A stretch of DNA of 64,000 bases from Oceanispirochaeta sp963676905 (GCA_963676905.2 CAXXVE010000001.1:992001-1056000); one strand, 5' to 3'; positions 36,822-46,163 are shown, counted from the first letter of the stretch. Program-made: numbers and translations. The notes: generated from the sequence alone by a model not told the origin.

Positions 36822-37460
36822 ATGAATGAGATGACCCTGGGAATCGGGAGTTATACCTGTAACTGGGGGACTCATATCTGCGGACTCTACGAGACGGAAA
36901 GAGAGCGTGATGAAATCATAAGCGGCTTTGTCTGCAGGGGCTGTGCCGATGATGACAGGCAGATTTATATTCACAGCGAACAGACAGAAGAGCATTTCTG
37001 GGATGTCCTCCACTCTGAATGTCCTGTATGCAGTGCAAGCCATGAGAATCCGGGGCATCTGGATGTAAAAGAAGCTGGTGAACTCTACTATCCCGACGGC
37101 ATATTTGATCCCTGGATGATGGATACAGCCATCAATGCCTACTTTGACTACACTCAGCAGGACGGTCCTAGCAATCTGCGTACCATTGCCGAAATGGCCT
37201 GGGCCCTGCAGCAGATTAAGGGAGTTGAGCATCTATTCGCCTACGAGTCGAGGTTGAACTATTTTGTAAAGGACAAGACTATTGTCAGTCTCTGCCTCTA
37301 CAACACATCAAAGATCTCCGGTGAGATGCTGATGAATGTACTGCGAACCCATCCCTATTCAATCAATGGGGGTGTTGTAACGGTCAATCCCTTCTATGAG
37401 GAACCGGATATCTGGCTTTCAAAGAATTCACCCCAGTTTCTCAATAAACCGGGTTCCTGA
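36801..37460 (+). CDS. MEDS-domain sensory protein with paired CxxC motifs
   Basis: The 219-aa cytoplasmic protein matches the MEDS domain (methanogen/methylotroph DcmR sensory domain) with WGTHICGLYETERERDEI near residue 22 and the closing part LCLYNTSKISGEMLMNVLRT, NPFYEEP. MEDS proteins are thought to sense small hydrocarbon-like or redox signals. Two CxxC pairs (Cys45-Cys48, Cys74-Cys77) plus Cys20 and Cys27 could hold a metal, heme or Fe-S centre; this is inference. AAGGGGG lies five bases before the ATG at 36801. The hybrid kinase gene starts nine bases after its stop, so the two form a sensor operon. Its first seven codons and leader are duplicated upstream. Confidence 0.82.
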   Translation: MHIHTSDMNEMTLGIGSYTCNWGTHICGLYETERERDEIISGFVCRGCADDDRQIYIHSEQTEEHFWDVLHSECPVCSASHENPGHLDVKEAGELYYPDGIFDPWMMDTAINAYFDYTQQDGPSNLRTIAEMAWALQQIKGVEHLFAYESRLNYFVKDKTIVSLCLYNTSKISGEMLMNVLRTHPYSINGGVVTVNPFYEEPDIWLSKNSPQFLNKPGS

Positions 37461-37469
37461 TAGTACCCG

Positions 37470-39425
37470 ATGGAAAACTATGCTCAGGAGCTCTTTTTAC
37501 TGACAACGACTATTTCTCAAATGAATAACAGTGAAGGAGTCATCCGCCTCTTTGTTGAGAGCATGAACAGTATCTTTCATCCTTCAGTCTTTCAGTGGGC
37601 ATCAGAGAGCAGCAGCCCCGGGGATATGGAAGTTTGTACGCGTAAGAGGTGTTATGGATATCTCTCCTGTGAAGCGAACAGACAGTCTGATCCAGTGGCT
37701 GAGCATCTTATTCACAATGCCATCCAGATTCTTGCCATATTTCTGGAAAAGATTGAACAGGAGAATAACCTGCAGCAGCTTGTTGATCGCAGAACAGCCG
37801 AGTTGAGCAATGCCAATGTGGAGCTGGCAGCGATCAACAGAAATCTTCAGAGCCAGATTCTTGCCAATAAACAGACTCTCCATATTCTGAAAGTCAGTGA
37901 GGAGAAATACAAGTCGCTGATAGACAAGGTGCAGACTGCAATCGTACTGCACGATGGTGAAGGCAGGATCATCGAGACCAATCCTCTGGCTGAAAAACTT
38001 CTGGATTCCACAAATCAGAATCTGAAAGGAGTCAGCCTGAATGAAGGGAGCACTGTTGTCCTGAGAGAGGACGGTTCTCGTATGCCTGCTTCGGAGCTGC
38101 CTGTAAGCCTGGTTCTGGAATCAGGGCAGAGTGTCAGGAATTATGTTATCGGGATCAGGCATAAGGAAAACTCTGAGATCCTGTGGGTTCTTGTGAATGC
38201 CGAACCCGAGTTTGATGAATCCGGCAACATCATTCAGGTCATCGTCTCATTTATTGATATAACACAGCGGAAAAAAACAGATGAACTTTTAAGGCAGTCT
38301 CAGAAGATGGATGCCATCGGCCAACTGGCGGGAGGTGTGGCCCACGATTTTAATAATATGCTCGGTGGTATTGTGGCATCAGCCCAACTTCTTCAAAATC
38401 CTGCAAGGAACCTCGATGAAAGAGGGCGGATGTTTGTAAATCTTATACTCGATGCCTCCAGTCAGGCATCAGAGCTGACGGGTAAACTGCTGACTTTCGG
38501 CAGGAAATCAGAGATTTCATCCAGGCCTGTCTCAGTCCATTCGGTCATCGGTGATGTCATTGCCCTTCTGAACAGAACAATTGACAGGAGAATCAAAATA
38601 TCAGTCATCGAACATGCGGAGCAGTCAACAGTCCTTGGCAACAGTACGGAGCTTCAGAACTCACTGTTGAATCTGGGCATCAATGCCTCCCAGGCTATGC
38701 CCGACGGGGGAGAGCTGCAGATAACAACAAGAAATGTCTATCTGAATGAGGCATATTGCCAGTCTATTCCCTTTCCCCTCACTCCAGGGGATTTTATTGA
38801 GATTGAGGTGAGGGACTCCGGGATTGGAATTTCCCATGAGAACCTGGACAAGATTTTTGAGCCCTTCTTCACCACAAAGGAGCAGGGCAAAGGGACCGGT
38901 CTTGGTCTGGCAACAGTCTATGCCACGGTGCAGAACCATCACGGTGCCATAAATATATACAGTGAACCTGGAACCGGCACAGTTTTTCATATCTATCTGC
39001 CCTGTACAGGTGATGCTCCTTCCCAGTCTGCAGGGGATGAAGTGAAATATTCAGGTAAGGGGAAGATCCTGCTTGTCGATGACGAGAAACTTATCCGGAT
39101 CTCAGGCAGTGAAACCCTGAAAGAGATGGGTTTTTCTGTCCTTCTTGCGGAGAACGGATCTGAAGCGGTGCGGGTGTTCAGGGAAAAACACAATGAGATA
39201 GACCTTGTCATCATGGATATGCTGATGCCTGAAATGAACGGATCCGATGCATTTTTCAAAATGAAGGAAATTGATGAGCACTGCAGGGTCATTATCTCTT
39301 CCGGATTTACAAAAGACGAGAATCTCAGGGAGATGAAACAGGCCGGTCTGGCCGGTTTTATCCAGAAACCCTTCAGAAATAACGAACTGAGCAGACTTCT
39401 CCGTGGTGTCCTGAAGGAGGAGTAG
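37470..39425 (+). CDS. Hybrid histidine kinase, soluble (PAS-HisKA-HATPase-receiver)
   Basis: This 651-aa protein lacks membrane helices. An N-terminal GAF-like or unrecognised segment with a Cys-rich stretch (VCTRKRCYGYLSC) is followed by a coiled coil (about 95-145), a PAS domain (about 148-265), HisKA with phospho-acceptor His292 (GGVAHDFNN), a HATPase domain (IFEPFFTTKEQGKGTGLGL) and a receiver domain with Asp583 (MDMLMPEMNG). It directly follows the MEDS sensor gene, which probably supplies its input. No output DNA-binding protein is fused; the upstream TetR or a distant phosphotransfer protein may complete the circuit. Confidence 0.9.
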   Translation: MENYAQELFLLTTTISQMNNSEGVIRLFVESMNSIFHPSVFQWASESSSPGDMEVCTRKRCYGYLSCEANRQSDPVAEHLIHNAIQILAIFLEKIEQENNLQQLVDRRTAELSNANVELAAINRNLQSQILANKQTLHILKVSEEKYKSLIDKVQTAIVLHDGEGRIIETNPLAEKLLDSTNQNLKGVSLNEGSTVVLREDGSRMPASELPVSLVLESGQSVRNYVIGIRHKENSEILWVLVNAEPEFDESGNIIQVIVSFIDITQRKKTDELLRQSQKMDAIGQLAGGVAHDFNNMLGGIVASAQLLQNPARNLDERGRMFVNLILDASSQASELTGKLLTFGRKSEISSRPVSVHSVIGDVIALLNRTIDRRIKISVIEHAEQSTVLGNSTELQNSLLNLGINASQAMPDGGELQITTRNVYLNEAYCQSIPFPLTPGDFIEIEVRDSGIGISHENLDKIFEPFFTTKEQGKGTGLGLATVYATVQNHHGAINIYSEPGTGTVFHIYLPCTGDAPSQSAGDEVKYSGKGKILLVDDEKLIRISGSETLKEMGFSVLLAENGSEAVRVFREKHNEIDLVIMDMLMPEMNGSDAFFKMKEIDEHCRVIISSGFTKDENLREMKQAGLAGFIQKPFRNNELSRLLRGVLKEE

Positions 39426-39530
39426 CCCCTCAGTGCTTTTCCTTGCTGACTTCTCCATAAATCCGTGTAATTTATATGAAGTTACTACTCTTTCAATTTT
39501 CACCGATTGACCATTCCGACAGATCTGTAG

Positions 39531-39552
39531 TTTAGTTGAGTTATCAACTAAA
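39531..39552. promoter_or_regulatory. Probable MarR operator
   Basis: Inverted repeat TTTAGTTGA, 4-base spacer, TCAACTAAA lies 26 bp before the regulator start, the size and position expected for an autoregulatory MarR site. Confidence 0.7.
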
Positions 39553-39577
39553 TAACGGTTGTCCTGGAGGCTCTGAT

Positions 39578-40027
39578 ATGCACGGAAACGGCGATATGAG
39601 TATAGGAAAGTGGATTTCGGCTCTCTACAGGGAGTTTCAGACCTATATCAATAATGAGGTTAAGGATCTCGGGATCTGCTCTTCAGAATATATCTATCTG
39701 GTTACCCTCGGCAGTAAGGAGGGGGTAAACCTGAAGTCCCTGAGCGATGAGCTGATGATAGACCGCGCTGAGACATCCCGCATTATGAAAAGCCTTGAGA
39801 AGAAGGGGTTTGTAAGCCGTGAACCCTGTCCCCGGGATGGCCGTGCCGTTATTGTGCGGTTGACCGACAGAGGACGGGACGTGCAGCCCCAGATCATGGA
39901 GAAACTTGATGTTTGGACCGGTCTGCTCTCCGAAGGGATGAGCAAAAAAGACGTGATGAGTTTTATTCAGCGTCTTGAAGGGATGCATACACGCTGCAAA
40001 AATTATATTCATCAGGAGATAAAATGA
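39578..40027 (+). CDS. MarR-family transcriptional regulator
   Basis: The 149-aa protein has the MarR winged-helix fold: helical dimer arms at the two ends and the DNA-binding core GVNLKSLSDELMIDRAETSR, then EKKGFVSREPCPRDGRAVIV forming the wing. The ATG at 39578 has GGAGG eight bases before it; an earlier in-frame start at 39536 would overlap the operator. Its stop overlaps the start of the next gene (ATGA), so the two are one operon, probably repressed by this protein from the inverted repeat at 39531. The ligand is unknown. Confidence 0.88.
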   Translation: MHGNGDMSIGKWISALYREFQTYINNEVKDLGICSSEYIYLVTLGSKEGVNLKSLSDELMIDRAETSRIMKSLEKKGFVSREPCPRDGRAVIVRLTDRGRDVQPQIMEKLDVWTGLLSEGMSKKDVMSFIQRLEGMHTRCKNYIHQEIK

Positions 40028-40872
40028 TTAATAATTATATTGCCGACAGATCGTTTGCCATCGTCTCAGGATACAGGGCTGGCAGTGTTGTTTCTGAAAT
40101 GGGAGTCACCTCCAGAATAGATGAAATAATAGATATAACATTTCCCAGGGGAAATCTCTTTCAGCCGGGACAGAAGGTCTCTGTATACCTTGATAACAGA
40201 ACCGGAGTCGAGCTTGTTGACGCCAATTTGAATGTTTACCGAGTCGCTGTAAAAGGTCATGTCAAATGGGTGGATGGAAATGAAATTCAAATTATTCCGG
40301 AGTTTTATGAACTCTTCTACGGCAACAGTATTATTGAGCGTTTCAGTGCACCCGGATATGCCCATCCGCAGGACAAAAGGAGCGAAGTCATTGTTCCCGA
40401 AAGCCCTCTCGGAATATACGATCTTACAAATGATTTTATTATCGATAACAACAAGGTCGGAATCTTTATAACAAAGGCCGAAGAGAGGCCCCACTCCACA
40501 GTGATGGCCTACCTTTCCAATGAGAAAGACGATATCTTCCTTATCTCCCATAGGGGATCATTCAAATCGGACAATATTGTACGGGACAGAGAGTGTGCCT
40601 TCGCCATTGATCACAGGGCGGAAATTGCTTTTGAAAGGGCTGTATTCTGGAACTATACGGTAATCAAGGGGCACCTCTTCCGCATTTCCGCGGATAACCC
40701 CCTCTTTCCTGTCATTCAGGCTTCATTTGTCGAAAAGAACCCCTGGGAGACTGTATTCTTCACCCATGACAACATTGAGATGTTCCATATTCAGCCTCAG
40801 GAGATCATCTGGCCTGATATGTTCAGTCAGATTCCTTCTCCCGGCGTTCAGTCCCGGGTGGCATTGGTTTAG
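40024..40872 (+). CDS. Flavin split-barrel (PNPOx-like) domain protein
   Basis: The 282-aa protein is cytoplasmic with no signal peptide. The C-terminal half, from about residue 145, resembles the pyridoxamine-phosphate-oxidase-like FMN-binding split barrel (EERPHSTVMAYLSNEKDDIF, then VLFISHRGS-like strands and NYTVIKGHLFRI). The N-terminal half is not recognised; its short beta strands (DITFPRGNLFQPGQKVSVYL) resemble a second beta barrel. It is translationally coupled to the MarR regulator. A flavin-dependent reductase or a flavin/heme sensor are possible roles; no catalytic residue can be pointed to. Confidence 0.6.
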   Translation: MINNYIADRSFAIVSGYRAGSVVSEMGVTSRIDEIIDITFPRGNLFQPGQKVSVYLDNRTGVELVDANLNVYRVAVKGHVKWVDGNEIQIIPEFYELFYGNSIIERFSAPGYAHPQDKRSEVIVPESPLGIYDLTNDFIIDNNKVGIFITKAEERPHSTVMAYLSNEKDDIFLISHRGSFKSDNIVRDRECAFAIDHRAEIAFERAVFWNYTVIKGHLFRISADNPLFPVIQASFVEKNPWETVFFTHDNIEMFHIQPQEIIWPDMFSQIPSPGVQSRVALV

Positions 40873-40905
40873 GATACTCTTTAATCAGGCAGGTATCCGG
40901 ATTTG

Positions 40906-42771
40906 TCAGATCTTGAAATCCTGTACAGCCGTGTTTATCCTGGCAATGGCGGATTCTGTTTTGTCTGCAACATCGGATACCGAGTTGATGCTGTTGTTCA
41001 CTCCTGATATTCCTCCGGTCACCGAGGAAATACTGTCCTGCATCATCCGGTTATGCTCCATCAGTTTTTCCATTTCCCTGAAGATTGCCCGGTTGCTGTC
41101 ATTCATTTCTGATGAGCCCGATTGAACCTGTGAGGATATCTCATTCATCTGAGTGAGGGCTACAAGGATCTGCTGAGCTCCCTGCTGCTGCTCATCTATG
41201 GTCATATTGACTTCTGAGACAAGCCTGTCTGTCATATTTATCTTTTCTGCAACCTGGCTGAATATTCGTTTTGATGACTGTGAGGCGTCCACGAGAGACT
41301 CTATTCCCGATCTTACTTCGGTGAGTGTTGAGTTTATTATCTTGGAGTTCTCTGCCGAATGGACCGCCAGCTTTCTGATCTCATCTGCTACAACGGCGAA
41401 ACCCCGGCCGGCATCCCCGGCATGGGCAGCTTCGATGGCAGCATTCATTGCAAGAAGATTTGTCTGGGCTGCTACCGATGAAATTACCTGGTTTGCGACA
41501 AGGAGGTCCTCCGACTTCTGAGCGATATCGCTGGTTTTGCGGAAGGTCTCTTCCTGGATGGCCGTACCCTGTTCCGAAGTTTCGGCAAGTTCTTTAAACT
41601 GGCTTGCCATGGCAGCCATGGATGTGCTGATCGCCTGAATATTTCCAACCATCTGTTCTATGGAAGCCGAGGCTTCTGTTATGCTTGCCGCCTGTTCGGA
41701 GATTGAATCGGACAGCCCTGAAATATTTCTATTAATCTCATCGATTCTGCCGGATGTGGCCGTAATGCTCTCTGACTGGTCCCGGGAGTGTGTTTCCATG
41801 GTATGAACAGTTTGAACAATCCCCTCTGATTCCTTCCGGGTCGATATTGATTCACTTTTGAGAAGTTCTCCGAGGTCCATGAGTTCCCTCTGGTTTTTCT
41901 TTATGGCCTCAATGCTCCCCGACAGATTATGCACAAAACTGTTGATCAGACCTGAAATTGAGGAAATCTCATCTATTGAGCTAATATAGATCCTTTTGGA
42001 CAGATCCTTCTCTCCCGAGGAGAGCATGTCCAGCTGGTTCAATACAGACTTGAAGATTACTTTATTGTTGTCGCTGCATATCTTCTCAAAGAAAACGATG
42101 AGTATGAGAAACAGAAAAAACATGGGAAGGGTCATCATAATTGTCTTTGAGGGAATGTTTGAAAGTGAACCGTACTTCTTCAGGATACTCCCCCCCAGGC
42201 CGGCGGTGTAGGCCACTCCGAGGATCGTTGTAAAGGACGGAATTATAAGCATCTTGGCCGACTGCCGAAACTCCCTGAGTTCATGGGGGAATCTGTCCAG
42301 CTGCATGGAGGAGAGGTAGGAAAAGTTTACCTTGTCTGAAAAGCTGTAGATTCCTGCAGCTCCAAGAAGCCCCCATGAGAAGCAGACTATGATGACATAT
42401 TCCTCAATACCCGGATACAGCCCCAGGTGGTCCTTGAAGAGAAGGATGGCAACCGCCCCCAGCGTCTTTGTCAGTACAATTATTATGAGTGATATCAGAG
42501 GGTACTTTCCGATAGCCTTCAACCCCAGAGAGTACTCTTCGCTTGTGAGGATTGCGGAGGACAGGTCCTTTTTGTAGACCCTGCCGTTAACCGCTGCAAT
42601 AACGATGTCCACAGCAGCTATCAGAAAAAAAATCATGAAGTACAGAACCGTGCTTCTACCTGTGGAGGAGGATTCCTCACTGAACAAAATGAGAGAAACA
42701 GCTGAGGCCGTTGCCGAAAAAAGGCTGAAAAAAGAGATATTCAGAAGAGACTGCCAGTACCCTTTACTCAT
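40906..42771 (-). CDS. Methyl-accepting chemotaxis protein with polytopic membrane N-terminus
   Basis: This 621-aa chemoreceptor has about six hydrophobic segments in the first 225 residues instead of a periplasmic Cache domain, followed by a HAMP-like region and a signalling coiled coil with the tip AQTNLLAMNAAIEAAHAGDAG. This arrangement suggests that it senses within the membrane or through intramembrane ligand sites. The C-terminal helix (DVADKTESAIARINTAVQDF) resembles the partial receptor at the start of the window. It is convergent with the PNPOx-like gene, and stands alone. Confidence 0.92.
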   Translation of the reverse strand: MSKGYWQSLLNISFFSLFSATASAVSLILFSEESSSTGRSTVLYFMIFFLIAAVDIVIAAVNGRVYKKDLSSAILTSEEYSLGLKAIGKYPLISLIIIVLTKTLGAVAILLFKDHLGLYPGIEEYVIIVCFSWGLLGAAGIYSFSDKVNFSYLSSMQLDRFPHELREFRQSAKMLIIPSFTTILGVAYTAGLGGSILKKYGSLSNIPSKTIMMTLPMFFLFLILIVFFEKICSDNNKVIFKSVLNQLDMLSSGEKDLSKRIYISSIDEISSISGLINSFVHNLSGSIEAIKKNQRELMDLGELLKSESISTRKESEGIVQTVHTMETHSRDQSESITATSGRIDEINRNISGLSDSISEQAASITEASASIEQMVGNIQAISTSMAAMASQFKELAETSEQGTAIQEETFRKTSDIAQKSEDLLVANQVISSVAAQTNLLAMNAAIEAAHAGDAGRGFAVVADEIRKLAVHSAENSKIINSTLTEVRSGIESLVDASQSSKRIFSQVAEKINMTDRLVSEVNMTIDEQQQGAQQILVALTQMNEISSQVQSGSSEMNDSNRAIFREMEKLMEHNRMMQDSISSVTGGISGVNNSINSVSDVADKTESAIARINTAVQDFKI

Positions 42772-42970
42772 ATAAAAAATTCTCCGGGATGGTTATTTTT
42801 ATGTCTGGAAATTACAGGATGAACAGTAAACAAAGATAATAGCATTCATGATTCGGCCTTAAATATAACATGAATTATAATATATGAAGGCTTCAGTAAA
42901 TGATCTTCTGTATAGTGAAAGGTCCCTCTTTCAGCCGATCAGATGGATTGTTCTCCGGACAGAACGTGTA

Positions 42971-43852
42971 TCAAAAATCAAAAAGCCTGTAGTTCAGGGC
43001 ATCTACAAGTTCAATCTCTTCAGAGCGCTCCAGATGGTCCTCGAATATTTCGGTCTTCTGTACCTTGCCCTCCGAGGAGTCTATAACAAAGAAGGCGTTT
43101 TCGGAGTACTCTTTTTTTATCTCCACAAGAGTCGCCGTAATCTCTTCAATATTTGCAGGATCATCGTCGCTGACTCCGAAACGGTGGTGTGGATTGTATC
43201 CGTACTTCTTAAAGGCCTTCTCTACTGACCTGTGGAGAGCTTCTTTTTTCAGTACCGCAATGGGGGTATTCAGCTCCGGGTCACCCAGACTTCTTCTGAC
43301 AGCGGGATTGGACACGGGATAGATTGAGAGGATATTTGGCTTTTTCAGCAGATGGCCTTGTTCATAGAGAATATTCAGGGCCCGCCTTATTGTTGCGGGA
43401 TGATGACCTCTGGCTGTAATAATTGAAATGGGTCTTTCGTTGAGCACTGCATAGAAAAAGTGGTTCCAGCTCGGCCCGTGCCACTCCCATTCGGGTTGGG
43501 CGATGGCCCTCTCCAGATCCTTCTCAATGGACTGCTTCTGCTTTTTCCATGGCTTCCGGAAGGACCGCTTCCTGTCCCTGAAATTTCTGTAGGAGCCGAC
43601 CCTGTCATCTGGATTCACATAGTAGTCTGCATACTTTCCGCTCTTTCCAATGGTTTTTGTATTCCGGGCCAGTTCCGCCGAACTGATTTCAATCTCCCTG
43701 TGGGTCTCCTTATGAAAGAGGAGAATCTTTGTATCCATAAGGAGAATGTTGTCATCCAGATCGAAAAAATAGAAGCTGCGGCCCCCCTGACCGGCATTCC
43801 GGTCCTTCTTGTAGGGGAGCCACTGGGCGAGGGGCAGTTGTCCTGCGGCCAT
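42971..43852 (-). CDS. HAD-like phosphohydrolase superfamily protein
   Basis: The 293-aa protein has a probable HAD motif I FYFFDLDDNILLMDTKI near residue 30, motif II-like SIITARG, and an acidic motif GVSDDDPANI toward the end, the order of HAD phosphatases. A basic insert (residues about 85-115, RSFRKPWKKQKQ) sits between motifs I and II. The family assignment is from motifs only. The start at 43852 overlaps the surE stop as TGATG and has AAGGAG before it; a longer frame from 43945 would run through surE. It is the last gene of the phn-surE operon. Confidence 0.68.
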   Translation of the reverse strand: MAAGQLPLAQWLPYKKDRNAGQGGRSFYFFDLDDNILLMDTKILLFHKETHREIEISSAELARNTKTIGKSGKYADYYVNPDDRVGSYRNFRDRKRSFRKPWKKQKQSIEKDLERAIAQPEWEWHGPSWNHFFYAVLNERPISIITARGHHPATIRRALNILYEQGHLLKKPNILSIYPVSNPAVRRSLGDPELNTPIAVLKKEALHRSVEKAFKKYGYNPHHRFGVSDDDPANIEEITATLVEIKKEYSENAFFVIDSSEGKVQKTEIFEDHLERSEEIELVDALNYRLFDF

Positions 43853-44580
43853 CACAGCCTCTCCTTCATAATTTTCATATATCTGTAATCGGTTCTGTTT
43901 ATCTGAATGGGAGATATGGAAATATAACCGTTCTCCCAGGCCCACACATCAGTCTCGGGGCCGTTCTTTATCCAGTCCCAGTTTCCTCTGGCCCAGTAAA
44001 GGCCGTTCTCTTCCACAAACTTATGGTTGAAGGGACGCTCTCCCATTTCGGTGACCCTGATACCCTTGATTTCGGAGAACTCTCTTTTGGGAAAGTTGAT
44101 GTTGATGACCCTGTCCTTGTCCAGAACTCCGGCTTGAAGAACCTTTTCCAGAGTCTTTTTCAGGTGGGGTACCGCCGAATCAATTCCTGAAAAATCGCAG
44201 GAGAACGCAATGGAGGGAATGCCGCAGATTATGCCTTCGCTGGCTCCGGCAAGAGTACCGGAGTAGATGATGTCTGTGCCCACATTGGGGCCGTCATTGA
44301 GGCCTGACAGCACAAGATCCACTTTCAGATTCAGGGCGTAGAGGGCAAACTTGACACAGTCCGCCGGCTTTGCCTCAAGGCTCCATGCATCGATCCCTTC
44401 TAATAGTTCCGGCCGGTGGTGGAGTCGGAAGGGCTCATGTATTGTAATGCCATGGCCGATGGCACTCTGCTGGGTATGGGGTGCTACAATGGAAACAGTG
44501 CCCATTCCCTTTGCGGCCTCTGCCAGGGCTTTTATTCCGGGAGCCTCTATTCCATCATCATTTACAATAAGAATATTCAT
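43852..44580 (-). CDS. surE: 5'/3'-nucleotidase SurE
   Basis: This 242-aa cytoplasmic enzyme removes phosphate from nucleoside 5'- and 3'-monophosphates and from short polyphosphates. The N-terminal motif MNILIVNDDG gives the metal ligands Asp8 and Asp9. Further conserved parts are VAPHTQQSAIGHGIT, LSGLNDGPNVGTDIIYSGT and AGASEG. It starts directly at the stop of the second permease gene (TAA then ATG), so it is part of the transporter operon, not next to the usual pcm or rpoS-type neighbours. In this context it may release phosphate or nucleoside from an imported compound. Confidence 0.92.
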   Translation of the reverse strand: MNILIVNDDGIEAPGIKALAEAAKGMGTVSIVAPHTQQSAIGHGITIHEPFRLHHRPELLEGIDAWSLEAKPADCVKFALYALNLKVDLVLSGLNDGPNVGTDIIYSGTLAGASEGIICGIPSIAFSCDFSGIDSAVPHLKKTLEKVLQAGVLDKDRVININFPKREFSEIKGIRVTEMGERPFNHKFVEENGLYWARGNWDWIKNGPETDVWAWENGYISISPIQINRTDYRYMKIMKERL

Positions 44581-45381
44581 TTAAACAAGTCCCTTTCTTA
44601 TTCTGCTGGAGATCATATCGATTACCGATACCGTGACAACCAGAACCATAACAATGATCATGGCACGGGGCCATGCCCTGGTACGGATGGCAAAGATAAG
44701 GGGAGCCCCTATTCCTCCGGCACCTACAAGCCCCAGGGTCGAGGCCGCTCTCATATTGATCTCAAAGCGGTAGAGCGTGTAGGAGATCAGCTCGGGGCTG
44801 ACCTGGGGGAGGATGGCCCGGAAGAGGACCTCCATGCTGGAGCCGCCGCAGGATTCCAGAGCCTCTTTGACCCCCATGTCCATACTCTCTATTGCTTCGC
44901 TGAAGAGCTTGCCCAGCATTCCTATGGAGTGGATTCCAAGGGCCAGAATACCAGCGGGAGCTCCGGGTCCGACAACGGAGATAAAGATCAGGGCCAGAAT
45001 CAGTTCGGGAAAGGTCCGGATCATGGTGATTATAAACTTCCCTATGATAGACAGCTTCCGTCCCACAATGTTCTGGCTTGCCAGAAGGGCGAAGGGAATG
45101 GATATAACAGCAGAGACAAAGGTTCCGCTGATGGCAATGGCGATGGTCTCAAGAATGGCGTAGGGAAGGCCGTCGATGGTCATGTTTCCCATGTATGCCA
45201 GGTCGGGATTGACTATTCCCCTGAGCAGGGAGTTTATTGTTCCCTGGGCAGTGGCCATAACTCCCTTATAGGGAATACCGAGCATCCCCCATATGATAAT
45301 AAGGGCCAGTCCGCCGTAGTTTACGACCCTGTAGATAATCTGGCCGGGTGAGATATTTTTCTTTACTACTATATTTTCCAT
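44581..45381 (-). CDS. phnE: PhnE-type ABC permease 2
   Basis: The 266-aa inner-membrane protein has about six helices and the permease signature ASTLGLVGAGGIGAPLIFAI, of the phosphonate/phosphite/phosphate transporter family. Its start overlaps the stop of permease 1 by one base (TAATG). It is related to the preceding permease over its whole length; the pair form a heterodimeric channel for the PhnC ATPase. Substrate cannot be told from the permease. Confidence 0.9.
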   Translation of the reverse strand: MENIVVKKNISPGQIIYRVVNYGGLALIIIWGMLGIPYKGVMATAQGTINSLLRGIVNPDLAYMGNMTIDGLPYAILETIAIAISGTFVSAVISIPFALLASQNIVGRKLSIIGKFIITMIRTFPELILALIFISVVGPGAPAGILALGIHSIGMLGKLFSEAIESMDMGVKEALESCGGSSMEVLFRAILPQVSPELISYTLYRFEINMRAASTLGLVGAGGIGAPLIFAIRTRAWPRAMIIVMVLVVTVSVIDMISSRIRKGLV

Positions 45382-46163
45382 TAAACAAGCCTTTTTCTGA
45401 TATGGGAACTGAGGAAGTCGATGATAAGAACAACAAGGAAGGAGATCACGATGATCACTCCGACCCTGTCAAAATTCCGCCAGGCGAGGTTGTGTTCAAA
45501 GGTCTGTCCGATACCTCCGGCACCAACATATCCCAGAACAGCCGCGGCCCTGACATTCACCTCAAATCCGTAGAGAGTGTAGGACATAAACTGGGGTAGG
45601 ATCTGGGGGAGGATGGCATAGCGGAGGATGTTGGGCTTGTCCGCACCCAGAGACATCAGCGCCTCTACCTGTCCCGGATCAATGGCCTCGATGGACTCAT
45701 AGGTCAGCTTCGAGATCAGGCCGAAGGTGAAAATAGAGAGGGCAATAACACCGCTGAAGGGCCCGATTCCGAAGACTGCCACAAACAGGGATGCAAGAAC
45801 CATGGCGGGAATTGTTCTGAAAACATTGAGAATCAGCCGCACCGGCTTGCTTATCCATGGATTGTTAAGGAAGTTTCCCGCCGCCAGTACGGCTACAGGA
45901 AAGGCGATAAGGGCGCCCCAGAAGGTTCCTACTATGGCCATGCGGATTGTTTCGATAAGAGGGGGGAGTACCTTGGGGATATAGGACCAGTCCGGGGGGA
46001 GAAACATTCTTCCCAGAAGCCTCTTGCCCTTGCTGAAGTTCCGGATAACCGTTACAGGGTTAAACCCTGCAAACATGGCGCTTCCCACAATCAGGACAAT
46101 CACTCCGAGAACGATGGCGTTACGTTTGAGGTGATCGGCTTTGGGGACGATAATTTTATCCAT
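45381..46163 (-). CDS. phnE: PhnE-type ABC permease 1
   Basis: This 260-aa paralogue of the next gene has the same membrane layout and the coupling signature AAAVLGYVGAGGIGQTFE. It starts at the stop of the ATPase gene with a one-base overlap (TAATG), so phnC and both permeases are translated as a unit. Two separate phnE genes are common in non-enteric phosphonate-type importers. Confidence 0.9.
   Translation of the reverse strand: MDKIIVPKADHLKRNAIVLGVIVLIVGSAMFAGFNPVTVIRNFSKGKRLLGRMFLPPDWSYIPKVLPPLIETIRMAIVGTFWGALIAFPVAVLAAGNFLNNPWISKPVRLILNVFRTIPAMVLASLFVAVFGIGPFSGVIALSIFTFGLISKLTYESIEAIDPGQVEALMSLGADKPNILRYAILPQILPQFMSYTLYGFEVNVRAAAVLGYVGAGGIGQTFEHNLAWRNFDRVGVIIVISFLVVLIIDFLSSHIRKRLV

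Noticed and set aside
44416..45351. 311-codon frame opposite surE and phnE
   Set aside because: It covers two well-supported genes on the other strand and has Gly/Asp/Ser-rich sequence without any domain.
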